DNA of 58,906 bases. Source: Acidimicrobiaceae bacterium. GTDB lineage: Bacteria; Actinomycetota; Acidimicrobiia; Acidimicrobiales; RAAP-2. How positions within the stretch are numbered: position 1 is the stretch's first letter; the number at the start of each line of letters is the position of its first letter. This document shows positions 25,823 through 35,243 of this stretch, one piece after another. Under the pieces are notes generated by a model. It made no database searches, was not told the DNA's origin, and was given only the letters and a program-made list of their open reading frames with translations. The stretch is from assembly GCA_003161575.1 (NCBI GenBank), contig PMOE01000079.1:1-58906 (forward strand), read 5' to 3'. The translations under genes and the position numbers were made by a program.

Positions 25823-25914
25823 TCCCAATCGCAGGTGGTGGGTACTTTGGGCTGCCTACCAGGGGCTCCGCAGAATACCGGACTCACACGAGACAGCGTC
25901 ACGGACGTGGGGGG

Positions 25915-26150
25915 TCATTCAGGTCCTGGGCAAAGGCGACCAGGAGCGCAACACGCCACTGCACTCTGACGTCCTACTACCCTCAATCAGCTCCCGGTGC
26001 CCACCCAAAGCTTTGTCCTCCGCCACCAGCGGGAGGCGGCCGGTACGAACTCTCAGCGGTCAGCAGCTCGCTTAGTATGTTTCTCCGCGCTATTGGCATC
26101 GACTCGACCGCGCATCAGCTCCGTCACTGGCTCGCCCCGCCCGAAGGCAG
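25915..26150 (+). pseudogene. Tyrosine recombinase fragment, frameshifted
   Basis: IQVLGKGDQERNTPLHSDVL (about 25917-25976), VPTQSFVLRHQRE (about 25995-26040) and SMFLRAIGIDSTAHQLRHW (about 26075-26135) are consecutive blocks of an integrase catalytic domain, ending in the HQLRHW box. They lie in three different frames. The N terminus and the nucleophile region are missing. This explains most of the gap between the genes at 25010 and 26160. Confidence 0.7.
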
Positions 26151-26159
26151 GGTCTCGGC

Positions 26160-26924
26160 GTGGTCGTTGCTGTGATGCGCACTCGTCGACGCATACCGAG
26201 CGTCCCCAGCATGTTCCCGGAGCAATCGGCGCTTCCGATGCCGTCGGCAGATCTCCAATATCGAGTCGGTGGTGATGGGGTCTTCCACGAGGTGCCATTG
26301 ATGTTCCTGGCTCGGATGAACATGGCCGGCCTCCGACCTGACCACGACGTGCTCGACATCGGGTGCGGCGTTGGCCGAGTGGCCCGCTACCTGTGCGCCT
26401 ACCTCTATCCGTCGGTCCGGTATGAGGGGTTCGACGTCATGGACGCAGCCATCGCCTGGTGCCAGGAGAACATCACCCCAGCTCACCCCAACTTCGGATT
26501 CACAGCTACGCCTGTGTTGAATACGGCCTATCGCACCGACCCGTCACTACCCGATGCCGCCACGTTCCGGTTCCCCTACGACGACGCGTCGTTTGACTTC
26601 GTCTGCGCTCAGTCGGTCTTCACGCACCTGCTGCCCGAGTCGGCTGAGAACTACGTCAGGGAGATGGCACGAGTGTTGCGTCCCGGTGGGATCAGCTGCA
26701 CGACGTGGCTCTGGTTCAATGACTCTGGCTACTCGCATCCCTTCACCGAGCCCATGGAACGCCACGACACATACGCCGTGCTCAACCCAGAGATCCCCGA
26801 AGCAGCCATCGCCTACCAGGAGGACGCGATGCGCAAGATGTTCGGGACCGGGGGCCTCGTGATCGACGGAGAGTACCCCGGATACGAGCGGATCCAGGAT
26901 CTCTGCGTCGCTCACAAGCCCTGA
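26160..26924 (+). CDS. Class I SAM-dependent methyltransferase
   Basis: The protein has motif I VLDIGCGVGRVARYL, a motif II acidic strand (YEGFDVMDAAIAWC) and SFDFVCAQSVFTHLLPESAE, followed by VLRPGGISCTTWLW. The overall order is that of the Methyltransf_11/25 group found in glycan and lipid loci. The start is uncertain: GTG 26160 gives 254 residues, while ATG 26211 or 26238 would remove a basic N terminus that partly overlaps integrase debris. A hairpin follows 12 bp after the stop. The acceptor is unknown; O-methylation of a sugar is the likeliest role in this context. Confidence 0.8.
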   Translation: MVVAVMRTRRRIPSVPSMFPEQSALPMPSADLQYRVGGDGVFHEVPLMFLARMNMAGLRPDHDVLDIGCGVGRVARYLCAYLYPSVRYEGFDVMDAAIAWCQENITPAHPNFGFTATPVLNTAYRTDPSLPDAATFRFPYDDASFDFVCAQSVFTHLLPESAENYVREMARVLRPGGISCTTWLWFNDSGYSHPFTEPMERHDTYAVLNPEIPEAAIAYQEDAMRKMFGTGGLVIDGEYPGYERIQDLCVAHKP

Positions 26925-26936
26925 ACGCAAAGGAAA

Positions 26937-26954
26937 CCCCGGCCGAAGCCGGGG
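26937..26954 (+). terminator. GC-rich hairpin after the methyltransferase gene
   Basis: ccccggc, loop cgaa, gccgggg, starting 13 bp after the stop codon of the 26160 gene. There is no U tract, but U-less GC hairpins act as terminators in many actinobacteria. The loop and design match the hairpin at 12912-12931. Confidence 0.5.
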
Positions 26955-27175
26955 GAAGGTGCGTTGAGGCCCGGCGCCGGTTCGGGTCAGTATGACCCAC
27001 CGCCCAATGGCAGCACCCGCAACCCTGATCTTGTCGAGCAACTGACGCAGTCATCCTTTGCCCGACGCCTTGTAGCTCGACGCCCACAGCGCTTAACCTC
27101 GATCGTACGTCCGACCCCCGGCTGACGGCAAAGTCGTCGGCGAGTTGGTGGTTGTGATTGTCCTCGACCGGCGGA

Positions 27176-27434
27176 CTAGCCCGAATGTTTCATTAGCCAC
27201 CTCGAGGTGCCTCTGATTCGGAGTTGGCGACCATCGGTGATGTCTTTTCGCTCGACGAGTTGTGACTGGTGCTTGCCGCGGGGGTGGATGACGAGGCCGG
27301 ATCGTCGTCAGCGAAGTGGCCGGTCTGATACTCCTCGGGCAGTCCCGACAGCGCCTGATCAAGCGTTTCGACGTGGTCGTCTGCGTTATTGGCTCCGGCG
27401 CGTCCTGGGCGGAGCATGAGTTGACCACGGTGGC
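27176..27434 (-). mobile_element. IS1380-family element, internally deleted
   Basis: The frame gives LMLRPGRAGANNADDHVETL and DQALSGLPEEY, the N-terminal third of an IS1380 transposase. It then passes directly into the 89-bp right-end segment that also ends the 5.1-5.5 kb element (inverted there). About two-thirds of the transposase is deleted. The left side is fused to a tyrosine recombinase pseudogene. Confidence 0.7.
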
Positions 27435-27995
27435 GTCGGAGCGACACCGGTCTGGCGGCACCGTCTCTTGAGCATCTGCGTCAGGCCTGAGTCGGTCATG
27501 GGGCCCTTTGCCCGAGCCATAGGGGACAGGTGCCGGCGAAGGCGTGACGGGCTCTCACGCGCAGGTAGCGGTCGAGCGCCTGGGTGGTCCGAGGGCCGAA
27601 CGGCACGGCCCGGTGGCGCGAGCCTTCCCGAGCACGATCACCACGGACTGCGTCAGGTCGACCTCGTCGACAGTGAGCCCGGCCACCTCGGCGCGGCGGC
27701 ACCTGGTGTCGAGGAAGAGCCGTAGGATGGCCGCGTCGCGCTGCTCGTCGAATCCTTTGCCCTCGCACGCCTTGAGGAGCGATCGGAGCTCGTCGTTGCC
27801 CACGATCGGCACCGGCGTCTAGGGACCGTCGGCGGCCGCATCTTGGCCATCGGCGAGGGCACCTCTTCCTCATCCTCGAGCCACCGGAAAAACTGCTGCA
27901 GGGAGCCGTACCGGATGGCGCGGTGGTCGGGGCGAATTGCTCAAGCTGGTCCTCGATGAAGCCTCGATCGTGGCCGAGGTTATGCACGGTGCATA
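27435..27995 (-). pseudogene. XerC/D-type tyrosine recombinase, multiply frameshifted
   Basis: Minus-strand blocks in order are IRYGSLQQFFRWLEDEEEVP and SPMAKMRPPTVP, then VPIVGNDELRSLLKACEGKG. They continue with AAILRLFLDTRCRRAEVAGL (the Arg I box), VDLTQSVVIVLGK, RAVPFGPRTTQALDRYLR and GPMTDSGLTQMLKRRCR. They occupy three frames, so at least three indels are present. The protein stops before the HxLRH box, where IS1380 sequence begins. In the Arg I box the usual GCRRAE glycine reads as Arg (TRCRRAE). Confidence 0.75.
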
Positions 27996-28164
27996 ACTGG
28001 CGAAGGCGACCAGTTTTTGCACCCGGCGGCGGAGCCAGCCGCCGCACTGCGCCGATACCGCGGCGTGGGCGTTGCACCGGACAAGGGACGTAGGAAGCGT
28101 GGTTGTGCTTGATCTGTAAGGACCCGTCGACCCCGGCAAATCTGAAGCAGCGCGCCGGGCCGCC

Positions 28165-30240
28165 TCACGCAGCTGCGGGAAGTCGAAGGGCTTGTCGGAG
28201 TACTCCTCCAAGGACGTAGGTGTACGTGGCAGCGACATGGTATTGGTCGAAATAGACGTCGTAGCGTCCAATTACCCCTGTACACACCGTCGAACAAAAC
28301 CATGGTGTGACATTTATGTAACGGGCACCCGAGGTCTTTGCCGCCGTCTGTTCGGCTTGATTGTAGGGCGTGAGGTACGTAAGCACCGAACCGGAGCACG
28401 CTTGCACGTCTGAAGTGTGGCGGGTAAGGCATTCCGGACCGTTCTGGGGGAGAAGAGGAATGTTGCCGAGGACCACAATCCTGCTTCTTGGCATATGGAG
28501 GTCGTTCAACGTGGCCGCCAATCCCTGCTGCCACTGATGAGGGCTGTACTTGAACGAAGCATCCTGAGTGATCACAAGCAGGTCCGGGTCGAGCTGATTG
28601 ATCCGACGGATCGCAAACTGGTGCCATTGATCGCAAGCGGAAAACTCGCCACGGGGCTTACCCCACCCTGCGGGGTTCGGATAGGAGAGTGAATCAGCGG
28701 GACACGCGCCCTTCCAGAGATCGACGAGTTTCCAGTGTGCCGCTTTCGCCACGATGTTCAGGGCATCGAACCACATGCCAGCGTGAGAATCGCCGTAGAT
28801 CACCACCGTGTGCCTTCCGTGGGGATCGCCAAATATGCAGTCGTTCGGAATGGAGATTTGTCCATATGAGGGAGAACAAGACGAGTTAGGACCGCCCCAA
28901 TCCTGATGAGCCTCGGCCAATGTGGGCATCAGATCTGTCGGCAGAGCATGTACGTCCCGAGCAGCGTGAACGAGGTCCTGAACTTGAGCCACCGAAGCAG
29001 GTACCACGGGCGCAGAGACGCCATTGATGCGAGCTTCGAGTCCAATTGTGGCGACGACCAACGTAGTCACTATCAGTGCGACGCCCAATGCGATGGGCGC
29101 CAGCCCTCGGGAAAAGACGCGAGCGTGTCGTAGGGGGTTCTCAAGCAGTGTGTACGTGGCCACCGAGACTGCGAGGGCGAGTAACAACCAGACCACATTC
29201 TGTCGAAACGGCAGGCTTGCTTTCCCTGCGGCCTCCGCCGCGATGATCAGGATTGGCCAATGCCACAGATACAACGAGTACGAGAGCCTTCCCATCCAAC
29301 GGAAGGGGGTGAGCGCCAATACCGATTCGGCCGCCCACCGGGGAGTGGTCACGCCTCCCGCTATCACCAGACCGGCTCCGATAACTGGGACAGCGATGAG
29401 AGATCCGGGATAGTTCGTGTTGGCGTTAAAGGCAATCGCTGAGCATCCGATCGCGCCCAGCCCGATCCAGGTCATAGTCCCGCAGACGAGCTTGGGAATA
29501 CGAAGGAGCCATTTGGTGCCGACGGCTATCAACGCCCCAAGCGCCAACTCCGAGGCTCTAGTGAAGGGCGAGAAGTAGGCGACCGTCGGATTGGAGTTTG
29601 TCTGGATCACCGAAAGCGTGAAAGAGACGGCAATGACTGAGACGAGGCCGATCGCCAGTCGGACATTGAGGGACAGCCTGGTCCGGAGCGTTGCAACCAG
29701 CATGAAAAGTGCTGGGTACACAAAGTAGAACTGCTCTTCGACGGCCAGCGACCAGAAATTCAACAGCGGCGAAGGCGGTTGCTGTTCGTTTAGGTAGTTC
29801 GTTCCCAATGAGGCGAAATGGAAGTTGGCCAAAAAGACCGCCGTCCATCGGGAGTCGATCGCCGTTGGGTCCCCATACACGGATCCGAGCGCCAAGTAGG
29901 TGGCTATGACCGTTGCAAGGATCGCCAATGTCGCTGCCGGAATGATGCGACGACTCCGGCGCGCGTAGAAGTTAAGGAACGACGTTCGCCCACTTGATGC
30001 CCGCTCCCGGAGAAGCACTCCTGTGATCACAAAGCCAGAAATCACGAAGAAGACGTCGACCCCGACATAGCCTCCGCTCAGGACTTTCAGGCCACCGTGG
30101 TAGAGCACCACCAAAATAATCGCGACTGCCCGAAGTCCTTCGACGTCAGGACGGAACCGGCGATCGTAGGGAGCGGTCCCTGACTCATCACGAGACGTCT
30201 GCGGTCGACCGTCGACCACACCTGCAGCGCTGTCGGACAT
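28165..30240 (-). CDS. OafA/YrhL-type membrane acyltransferase with C-terminal SGNH domain
   Basis: The 691-residue protein is complete. The membrane domain (about residues 28-395) carries RPDVEGLRAVAIILVVLYHG with the catalytic His candidate, DVFFVISGFVITG and FWSLAVEEQFYFVYP. The SGNH domain (about 430-685) has HTVVIYGDSHAGMWFDAL with the nucleophile Ser in GDS, and DVYFDQYHVAATYTYVLGG with the Asp-His pair. It is a paralogue of the 7512 gene and of the broken 949 gene, but its SGNH half is only distantly alike, so the acceptor may differ. ATG 30240 sits close behind a G7 run. It probably O-acylates an exported sugar. Confidence 0.9.
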   Translation of the reverse strand: MSDSAAGVVDGRPQTSRDESGTAPYDRRFRPDVEGLRAVAIILVVLYHGGLKVLSGGYVGVDVFFVISGFVITGVLLRERASSGRTSFLNFYARRSRRIIPAATLAILATVIATYLALGSVYGDPTAIDSRWTAVFLANFHFASLGTNYLNEQQPPSPLLNFWSLAVEEQFYFVYPALFMLVATLRTRLSLNVRLAIGLVSVIAVSFTLSVIQTNSNPTVAYFSPFTRASELALGALIAVGTKWLLRIPKLVCGTMTWIGLGAIGCSAIAFNANTNYPGSLIAVPVIGAGLVIAGGVTTPRWAAESVLALTPFRWMGRLSYSLYLWHWPILIIAAEAAGKASLPFRQNVVWLLLALAVSVATYTLLENPLRHARVFSRGLAPIALGVALIVTTLVVATIGLEARINGVSAPVVPASVAQVQDLVHAARDVHALPTDLMPTLAEAHQDWGGPNSSCSPSYGQISIPNDCIFGDPHGRHTVVIYGDSHAGMWFDALNIVAKAAHWKLVDLWKGACPADSLSYPNPAGWGKPRGEFSACDQWHQFAIRRINQLDPDLLVITQDASFKYSPHQWQQGLAATLNDLHMPRSRIVVLGNIPLLPQNGPECLTRHTSDVQACSGSVLTYLTPYNQAEQTAAKTSGARYINVTPWFCSTVCTGVIGRYDVYFDQYHVAATYTYVLGGVLRQALRLPAAA

Positions 30241-30429
30241 TCCCCCCCAAATTCATCTGGCGGATTGTCAGCATATTCTCATGGCATTGGGCTCTGGCTT
30301 GGGTGCAAGCTACACGTCAGTGTTCTTGGCTGGTCGCCAGCCCAGATGCCCGGCGAAAAACAAGTCGGGCACCGGCCCGGCAGCAACCCCGGTGCTGCTG
30401 TCCACCCGGTCTCGGTGCGCCTTGACTCG

Positions 30430-30779
30430 GCCCGGGTCCCCCCCGAAGTCGCCGGGGCGCAGGCGATGGTCGGCGGCAGCTTCTTAGGCCGTGCTCACGG
30501 TGGCCTGACCGACGGGCGAGCTCGGGGATGGGGCAAGAGTGCTCGGTGCAGCTGGAGCGGTGGCGAACGAGCAGGACGGGAGTACCAGTACGCGGAGATG
30601 GTCTTGTGCGCCTAAGAGCACAGCAAGGGGCTTAGCGTGGTGAAGCACTTCGAGATCGACAGCGTCATCGGTCCGGCCGAGACCCGCCCGCACATCGTTT
30701 CCATGCTGGGATCATGCCGCCCGCGTTGGACCAGGCCGGGCGGCCGCGGTCATTGCGGGCGCTTCGTCGGCACCTGATG
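30430..30779 (+). pseudogene. Acyl-CoA carboxyltransferase (AccD/PccB-like) C-terminal fragment
   Basis: Across frames the plus strand reads AGAQAMVGGSFLGRAHGGL, PTGELG followed by GMGQECSVQLE, then EHSKGLSVVKHFEIDSVIG and PAETRPHIVSML. It ends RFVGT before TGA, where the family usually has an R-x-V-D-T-W terminus. These blocks follow the order of the C-terminal carboxyltransferase domain (AMxxxSxG, WPTxEIGxMGxEGAV, FELDxVIDPxETR). Several frameshifts and an internal TAA make it non-functional. A host metabolic gene fragment inside a glycan island suggests a rearranged junction. Confidence 0.6.
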
Positions 30780-30799
30780 AATGACCTTCGGCGAACGGG

Positions 30800-31525
30800 C
30801 TACGTACCCGGTACAAGAGCACCCAAAAGGATCGCTGTCAGCTCTTGGCTGTCGCGCAGGACGCGTGCGACGCCGTGACCGCCATCGTGAGCGACGAGGT
30901 TCACCGATTCGAGTCCGTTCAGCCGAGCCGCATGAGCAGCGTCAAGTCGGTCGGCTCTTCCGTAATGGATAGAAAGCGGTGGGTAGTAGGGCCCCTCATT
31001 CCGCATCGCCACCAGGTCGAGGTGGACCGGATCAATGCAACTTGCACGCGCCTTGCGGATCTGCAGCTTCCAGCGGCGATCACCGAGCCGCAGTCGATGG
31101 ATTCGGCGGATAGTGGTCTGGGGAGAGATTGCGATGACTTCGTCGGCACCGAGCAAGCTGCCGAACATCGCGGCCGCGAAGCCACCGGAGGACGTGCCAA
31201 CGAAGACGGTTCTCGTTGGTGAACAATTGCTCACCAACTTTGAGAGCCCGCCTGCTGTATCGAGCACATTTGTGCCGAGACCCTTTAGTCCCCTCTGGTA
31301 CCAGCATTGCTCGAGATCTCGCACGAATACCCGTGAAACGTTCAGGTGTTCCGTCAACCGGAGGAACTCGAAAGGCGGGCCCAAGAGACCGCCGGCAATT
31401 CCTCCGAAGCAGACGAGAGCCGGGGCACTCACGCCCGCCACAGGGTCAACGGCGACGCTTATTGTGTCATCTTGGATAGCATCGATGAACTGCGAGGACA
31501 GCCCCATGTCACGGTATGTTGCCAT
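30800..31525 (-). CDS. Alpha/beta-hydrolase-fold protein
   Basis: The protein of about 241 residues has APALVCFGGIAGGLLGPPFE (strand plus oxyanion region), RTVFVGTSSGGFAAAMFG with the nucleophile elbow G-T-S-S-G, a later HYGRADRLDAAHAARL acid region and VAHDGGHGVARVL with a candidate catalytic His. This is the order of a serine hydrolase catalytic triad. ATG 31525 is preferred; the frame is open to a TTG at 31567. It lies between a carboxyltransferase remnant and an IS3 remnant. It could deacylate a glycan or be an accessory of the locus, and no substrate can be named. Confidence 0.65.
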   Translation of the reverse strand: MATYRDMGLSSQFIDAIQDDTISVAVDPVAGVSAPALVCFGGIAGGLLGPPFEFLRLTEHLNVSRVFVRDLEQCWYQRGLKGLGTNVLDTAGGLSKLVSNCSPTRTVFVGTSSGGFAAAMFGSLLGADEVIAISPQTTIRRIHRLRLGDRRWKLQIRKARASCIDPVHLDLVAMRNEGPYYPPLSIHYGRADRLDAAHAARLNGLESVNLVAHDGGHGVARVLRDSQELTAILLGALVPGT

Positions 31526-31659
31526 GAACGACACGAGGGTTTCTACTGAGTCCGGTCCACGGGCCAATGTAATCTGACGGTCAGTCAGATTTCGGGCTCA
31601 GGGTCGCGAACGAGACGGGGGGGATCCCCGAGTTCGGTGGAGTCGGGGGATTGTGATGA

Positions 31660-32110
31660 CTATGCCGCCCTTTCGACACGGTTGACGAAGTAGCTCTCTT
31701 CGTACCCGACCGGTGAACGCTGTCCGATGTTCGAGTGGGGATAAAGCAGGCCTCGATGGACTCGGTCCGGGCGAGCTCCTTGCGTCTGCCAGGTGTTCCG
31801 GTCGAAGAGCTCGCTATTTGGGGTGGCGAAGAAGGTCTCGGCCAGCGAGCTATCGGAGCAGTCCCGATAGTCCCTTTGAACCCCAGGTTCCCGGCCTGGC
31901 GGAGCCGTGTGCCAAAGGCCGACGGTTATGGAAGCCCGACTCAGAGACTCCGAGCACCTGCCAAGAGACGGCGACGGTGAGGGTGGCCTTCCCCCTGATG
32001 AGGCGAAGGTCACTTCGGAGAACACTCTCCGAGTGGGAAGGCCCCGGTTTTTTTCAAGATCTCCCGTTCCGAGTCGAGGGAGCGCCAGTCGGGCTAGCCT
32101 CGCGTGAGTG
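31660..32110 (-). mobile_element. IS3-family element remnant with internal deletion
   Basis: On the minus strand the remains of orfA (SLDSEREILKKTGAFPLGE) and the start of orfB (LRLIRGKATLTVAVSWQVLG, VSESGFHNR) are followed directly by the C-terminal end of orfB (DCSDSSLAETFFATPNSELF, NIGQRSPVGYEESYFVNRV). The central DDE region is deleted and the pieces lie in different frames. This fits the usual IS3 order orfA-orfB. Confidence 0.7.
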
Positions 32111-32351
32111 CAGAGGTGGAATGCCCTGGGCCGGGTGCTGGTGAGATCGGCCGTAGTGATTTTCGGGATCGCCGCCGCGGTGTGCACGACTTGATGACGT
32201 ACCGAGCCAAGAACCTCCGGAGCCAGCTCTTTCGGGCGGATCGTCGAGGCAGCCAGCGAGGGCCCGACGCCTTACGCCAAGGGGGTTGTTCGATGGAAGG
32301 TGTTCCGCTCGACGAGTCGGGTCACCGGAGTTCTCTCGGGAGGCTTGGGCT

Positions 32352-33086
32352 GTGAGCACCGTCGGTTTGGTCGAGGAATGCTTGCAAGACCCCCCGCAGG
32401 TCCACAAGGGGATCGCCACCGGTGTGTGGGCTACGCAACGAACGTGTTACGACTTCATTCTTTCGAAGGTGACCGATGGTTCGACGACACTGGAGACTGG
32501 CCTTGGGGTTTCGACAGTGCTGTTCGCTCGACTCGGCTGTTCGCACACGTGCGTGGTACCAGCGCAAGTCGAGATTGACAACGTCACGGCCTACTTCGAC
32601 GAACGAGGCATCGAGCACGAGAATGTCCGATTCGTGACCGGGTTTTCTGACGAGGTCCTCCCCCGTTTGAAGATCGATCCCGTTGACCTGTTCCTTATTG
32701 ACGGAGCCCACGGGTACCCCGCGCCGATCATCGACTGGTTCTACGGGGCCCAGCACCTGCGCCGGGGAGGGACCCTGGTGCTTGATGACATCCAGCTCAG
32801 ACAGGTCCAAGCCCTCGACGCCTTTCTGCAAAAAGACCCGAGGTGGGTCGAACTCTCCCGCACCGACAAATGGGTGGCCTACAGGCGGGAGTCCGAAGGA
32901 TCCCTCCGCGAAGCGGAGCGGAAGCAACCGGCGTTCTCGGCACCGGACTCATTACGCGACCAGATCCTCCAGACGACCGAGACGGCGCTCCGCGATGCCA
33001 AAACCGTCGCTCGAAAGGTGAAGTACCGCCTTCGGCGGTGGCAGGGGAATCGGCGCCGGTGGCCGCTCTCAAGGGGCCGGCCATGA
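32352..33086 (+). CDS. Class I SAM methyltransferase-like protein (Methyltransf_24 type)
   Basis: The 244-residue protein contains STTLETGLGVSTVLFARLG (motif I position), DLFLIDGAHGYPAPIIDWF and RGGTLVLDDIQLRQVQALD, the pattern LIDGxHxY...GGxLVxDD typical of PF13578-type methyltransferases in glycan clusters. The C-terminal 60 residues are basic. GTG 32352 follows GGGAGG at eight bases, better than the upstream in-frame ATG at 32286, which would overlap IS3 debris. It is separated from the next small gene by 225 bp. The acceptor is unknown. Confidence 0.75.
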   Translation: MSTVGLVEECLQDPPQVHKGIATGVWATQRTCYDFILSKVTDGSTTLETGLGVSTVLFARLGCSHTCVVPAQVEIDNVTAYFDERGIEHENVRFVTGFSDEVLPRLKIDPVDLFLIDGAHGYPAPIIDWFYGAQHLRRGGTLVLDDIQLRQVQALDAFLQKDPRWVELSRTDKWVAYRRESEGSLREAERKQPAFSAPDSLRDQILQTTETALRDAKTVARKVKYRLRRWQGNRRRWPLSRGRP

Positions 33087-33311
33087 CACGAACGTGAGAG
33101 ATAAAGACGGCAGACAGCGGTCTGACTAGTCAACATCGGATGGGTGAATCCCCAGTTCGGGACCGAGACGAGCCTCCCCCACGCCACCGACGGCAATCGA
33201 AAGAATTGGCGAGCGTTGGTGATTGCGCTTACGACCGAGCTCTCGCCGAATCCCGCCAACGGGCCGGGCTCACCCGGGCCTATTAGCGTGATGAGCCGAG
33301 GGAGGGTTGAG

Positions 33312-33542
33312 ATGCTATCGATCACGAAGACCGTACGGGTGGGGGTGCTCGCCGCGATGCTGAGTGTACTGGCGCCCCTTGCCTTCGCCAGCGTCCTGGC
33401 GCGCCGGGCCTTGTGGCGTCGGGGTACGAAGCTCGCCAGAGTCTGCAAAGAAGTCACAAGCAGCGAGTTGGATCGCTGGCGGCACGACTACTCCCTCTGG
33501 GAATTCTGGACCGGAGAGGTAAAAAAGCACCGCCACCATTAG
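33312..33542 (+). CDS. Small single-helix membrane protein
   Basis: ATG 33312 is preceded by GGGAGGG at five bases, the best ribosome-binding site in this area. The 76-residue product has a short basic start, one hydrophobic helix (VGVLAAMLSVLAPLAFASVL), then a polar tail with RWRHDYSLWEFWTGEVKKHRHH. An N-in orientation would leave the tail outside or at the membrane surface. No family is recognised. It sits between a methyltransferase gene and the end of the convergent phosphatase gene. Confidence 0.6.
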   Translation: MLSITKTVRVGVLAAMLSVLAPLAFASVLARRALWRRGTKLARVCKEVTSSELDRWRHDYSLWEFWTGEVKKHRHH

Positions 33543-33704
33543 AGGCGCAGATCCCCTCTTGGTGTTGATCCTCTGGCCCGTCGGCCCTGCCCGGCGGTTC
33601 GTTTTCGGACCGATTGAGAACCGTTGTCGGCAGCGCTGGGTCGTCGGTGAAGAGAATCCAGTGCGGACCGAAAGACAGTGGATCACTCACTGCCTGGGAC
33701 GGAC

Positions 33705-35243
33705 CTAGTCTTTCGGACCCACCTGGATTACCACAATGGTGGCGTCATCTTTGAGAGGCATCGCGCACGTCTCGCGCACCGCGGAGATCAGGGTTTCGGC
33801 CAGGGCATCGGGACCGTCATCGCCCCGATGACCACGCACCACCTCGATAAGGCCGTCAATACCGAACTCCGAGCCGTCGGGCCGTCGGGCCTCGGTGACG
33901 CCGTCGGTCGTCAACACGATGACATCGCCCTGACTGACTGAAACCTCGTCTGTACGCCAGGAGCCCGGTAGCGCACCCAGGAGGGGGCCAGTGACCGACA
34001 GCTCCCTTACCTCCCCTTGATGGAAGAGCAGCCCCGGCGGGTGTCCGGCGTTGGCGTAACGACAGACTCCGGCGGGGAGGTCCAGTTCGAGAACGATCCC
34101 GGTGGCGAACTGCTCATCGGTCTCGCCGCACTCCTGAGCCACGTGGTCGAGCGCCTCGCCGGGCGCCATCGCCGTATGGATCACCGGGGAGAGCAGGTGC
34201 TTGATCTTAAGGGCGAACAAGCCCGCCGCCGGCCCGTGCCCCGAGATGTCCACCAGAGCCACCGCCACGCCCCCAGGCGGCCGGTCCCAGACGTCGTACC
34301 AGTCCCCCGCCAAGACCCCTTCGGCCGGTAGCAGGCGGCCGGCGACTGAAAAGTCGGACGTGTCGGGGGTGGCCTCGAGTTCGGAGCGCAAGAGCAGTTG
34401 GAGGGGGCTGCGCTCGGCCAGGGTCTCCCGGACCTGGCGCAGTTCGTCTGCCTCGTCACGCAACCGGCGACGCATTCCCTCAATGTCTCGACCCAAAGAC
34501 GCCAGTTCGGGGGGACCCGTCGGTTCGATCGGTCGATCGAGGTCACCTTCGGCCACGGTGCGGACCTCAGCAGTCAGCCGCTCGATCGGTTCATTGATCC
34601 AACGGCGGAGCATGAGCAGCGCCAGGACGACGAGCAAGAGCACGACTGCCGTGCGAACGATGACCAGTTCGAAGATTCCGCTCGTGCCGCTGTCGATGGT
34701 GTCGTCAACCTGTCCGATCTGCAGGGCCACGTCTTCCTGCAGCTGCGCCACGCTCTCGCGCAGGTTTCCGAAATCATCCTTGCCGTGGCCCGTAATCTCG
34801 GCCGCGATGGCTGCGGCGCGATCACCCGACTGAACCTCGGCGATCTCAGGTCGAGCGATCTGGTTCAGCCAGAGACGGTCGCGCTGGACAATTTCGCGCA
34901 GATATCCCTCGTCTCGGAGTTCTCCGGCCAGTTCGACACGGAGCAGCGCAACAAGCCGTCCGGCCTCGCGTTGTCCTGCCGCATAGGGCTGGAGAAAGCT
35001 CGGGTCTTGAGTGATGAGGTAACCCCGCTGTCCGGTCTCCTGATCGACCAGCTCGGACAGCAACCGTTCACTATTGACCGTAGCTGGTAGAAGGGTTTTT
35101 TGTTCCTGCAGCTCGCTGGATCTCGAGCTCCACGCTTGCCACCCCGTCAGAACGCCCAGGCCCAGCGCCCCAACGGCGATCACGGCCATGGCGAGACCTA
35201 CCCTCCGCCGTAGCGTCCACCCACCGTGTACCGGCATTCCCAC
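33705..35243 (-). CDS. Membrane sensor PP2C-type phosphatase (CHASE3-HAMP-SpoIIE)
   Basis: The 512-residue protein starts with TM1 (VGLAMAVIAVGALGLGVL), followed by an extracytoplasmic CHASE3-like domain (residues about 40-195, including LVDQETGQRGYLITQDPSFL). TM2 is at about 195-213 (VIVRTAVVLLLVVLALLML) and a HAMP segment at about 214-265. The SpoIIE/RsbU phosphatase domain is at about 290-508. Its metal-binding residues are visible in AGDWYDVW, VALVDISGHGPAAG, VLTTDGVTEARR and LKDDATIVVI. Such proteins dephosphorylate an anti-sigma-factor antagonist in response to a signal. No antagonist lies beside it; an RsbW-like kinase is encoded 15 kb away at 50636. It appears to be a regulator rather than a glycan enzyme. 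Confidence 0.9.
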   Translation of the reverse strand: MGMPVHGGWTLRRRVGLAMAVIAVGALGLGVLTGWQAWSSRSSELQEQKTLLPATVNSERLLSELVDQETGQRGYLITQDPSFLQPYAAGQREAGRLVALLRVELAGELRDEGYLREIVQRDRLWLNQIARPEIAEVQSGDRAAAIAAEITGHGKDDFGNLRESVAQLQEDVALQIGQVDDTIDSGTSGIFELVIVRTAVVLLLVVLALLMLRRWINEPIERLTAEVRTVAEGDLDRPIEPTGPPELASLGRDIEGMRRRLRDEADELRQVRETLAERSPLQLLLRSELEATPDTSDFSVAGRLLPAEGVLAGDWYDVWDRPPGGVAVALVDISGHGPAAGLFALKIKHLLSPVIHTAMAPGEALDHVAQECGETDEQFATGIVLELDLPAGVCRYANAGHPPGLLFHQGEVRELSVTGPLLGALPGSWRTDEVSVSQGDVIVLTTDGVTEARRPDGSEFGIDGLIEVVRGHRGDDGPDALAETLISAVRETCAMPLKDDATIVVIQVGPKD

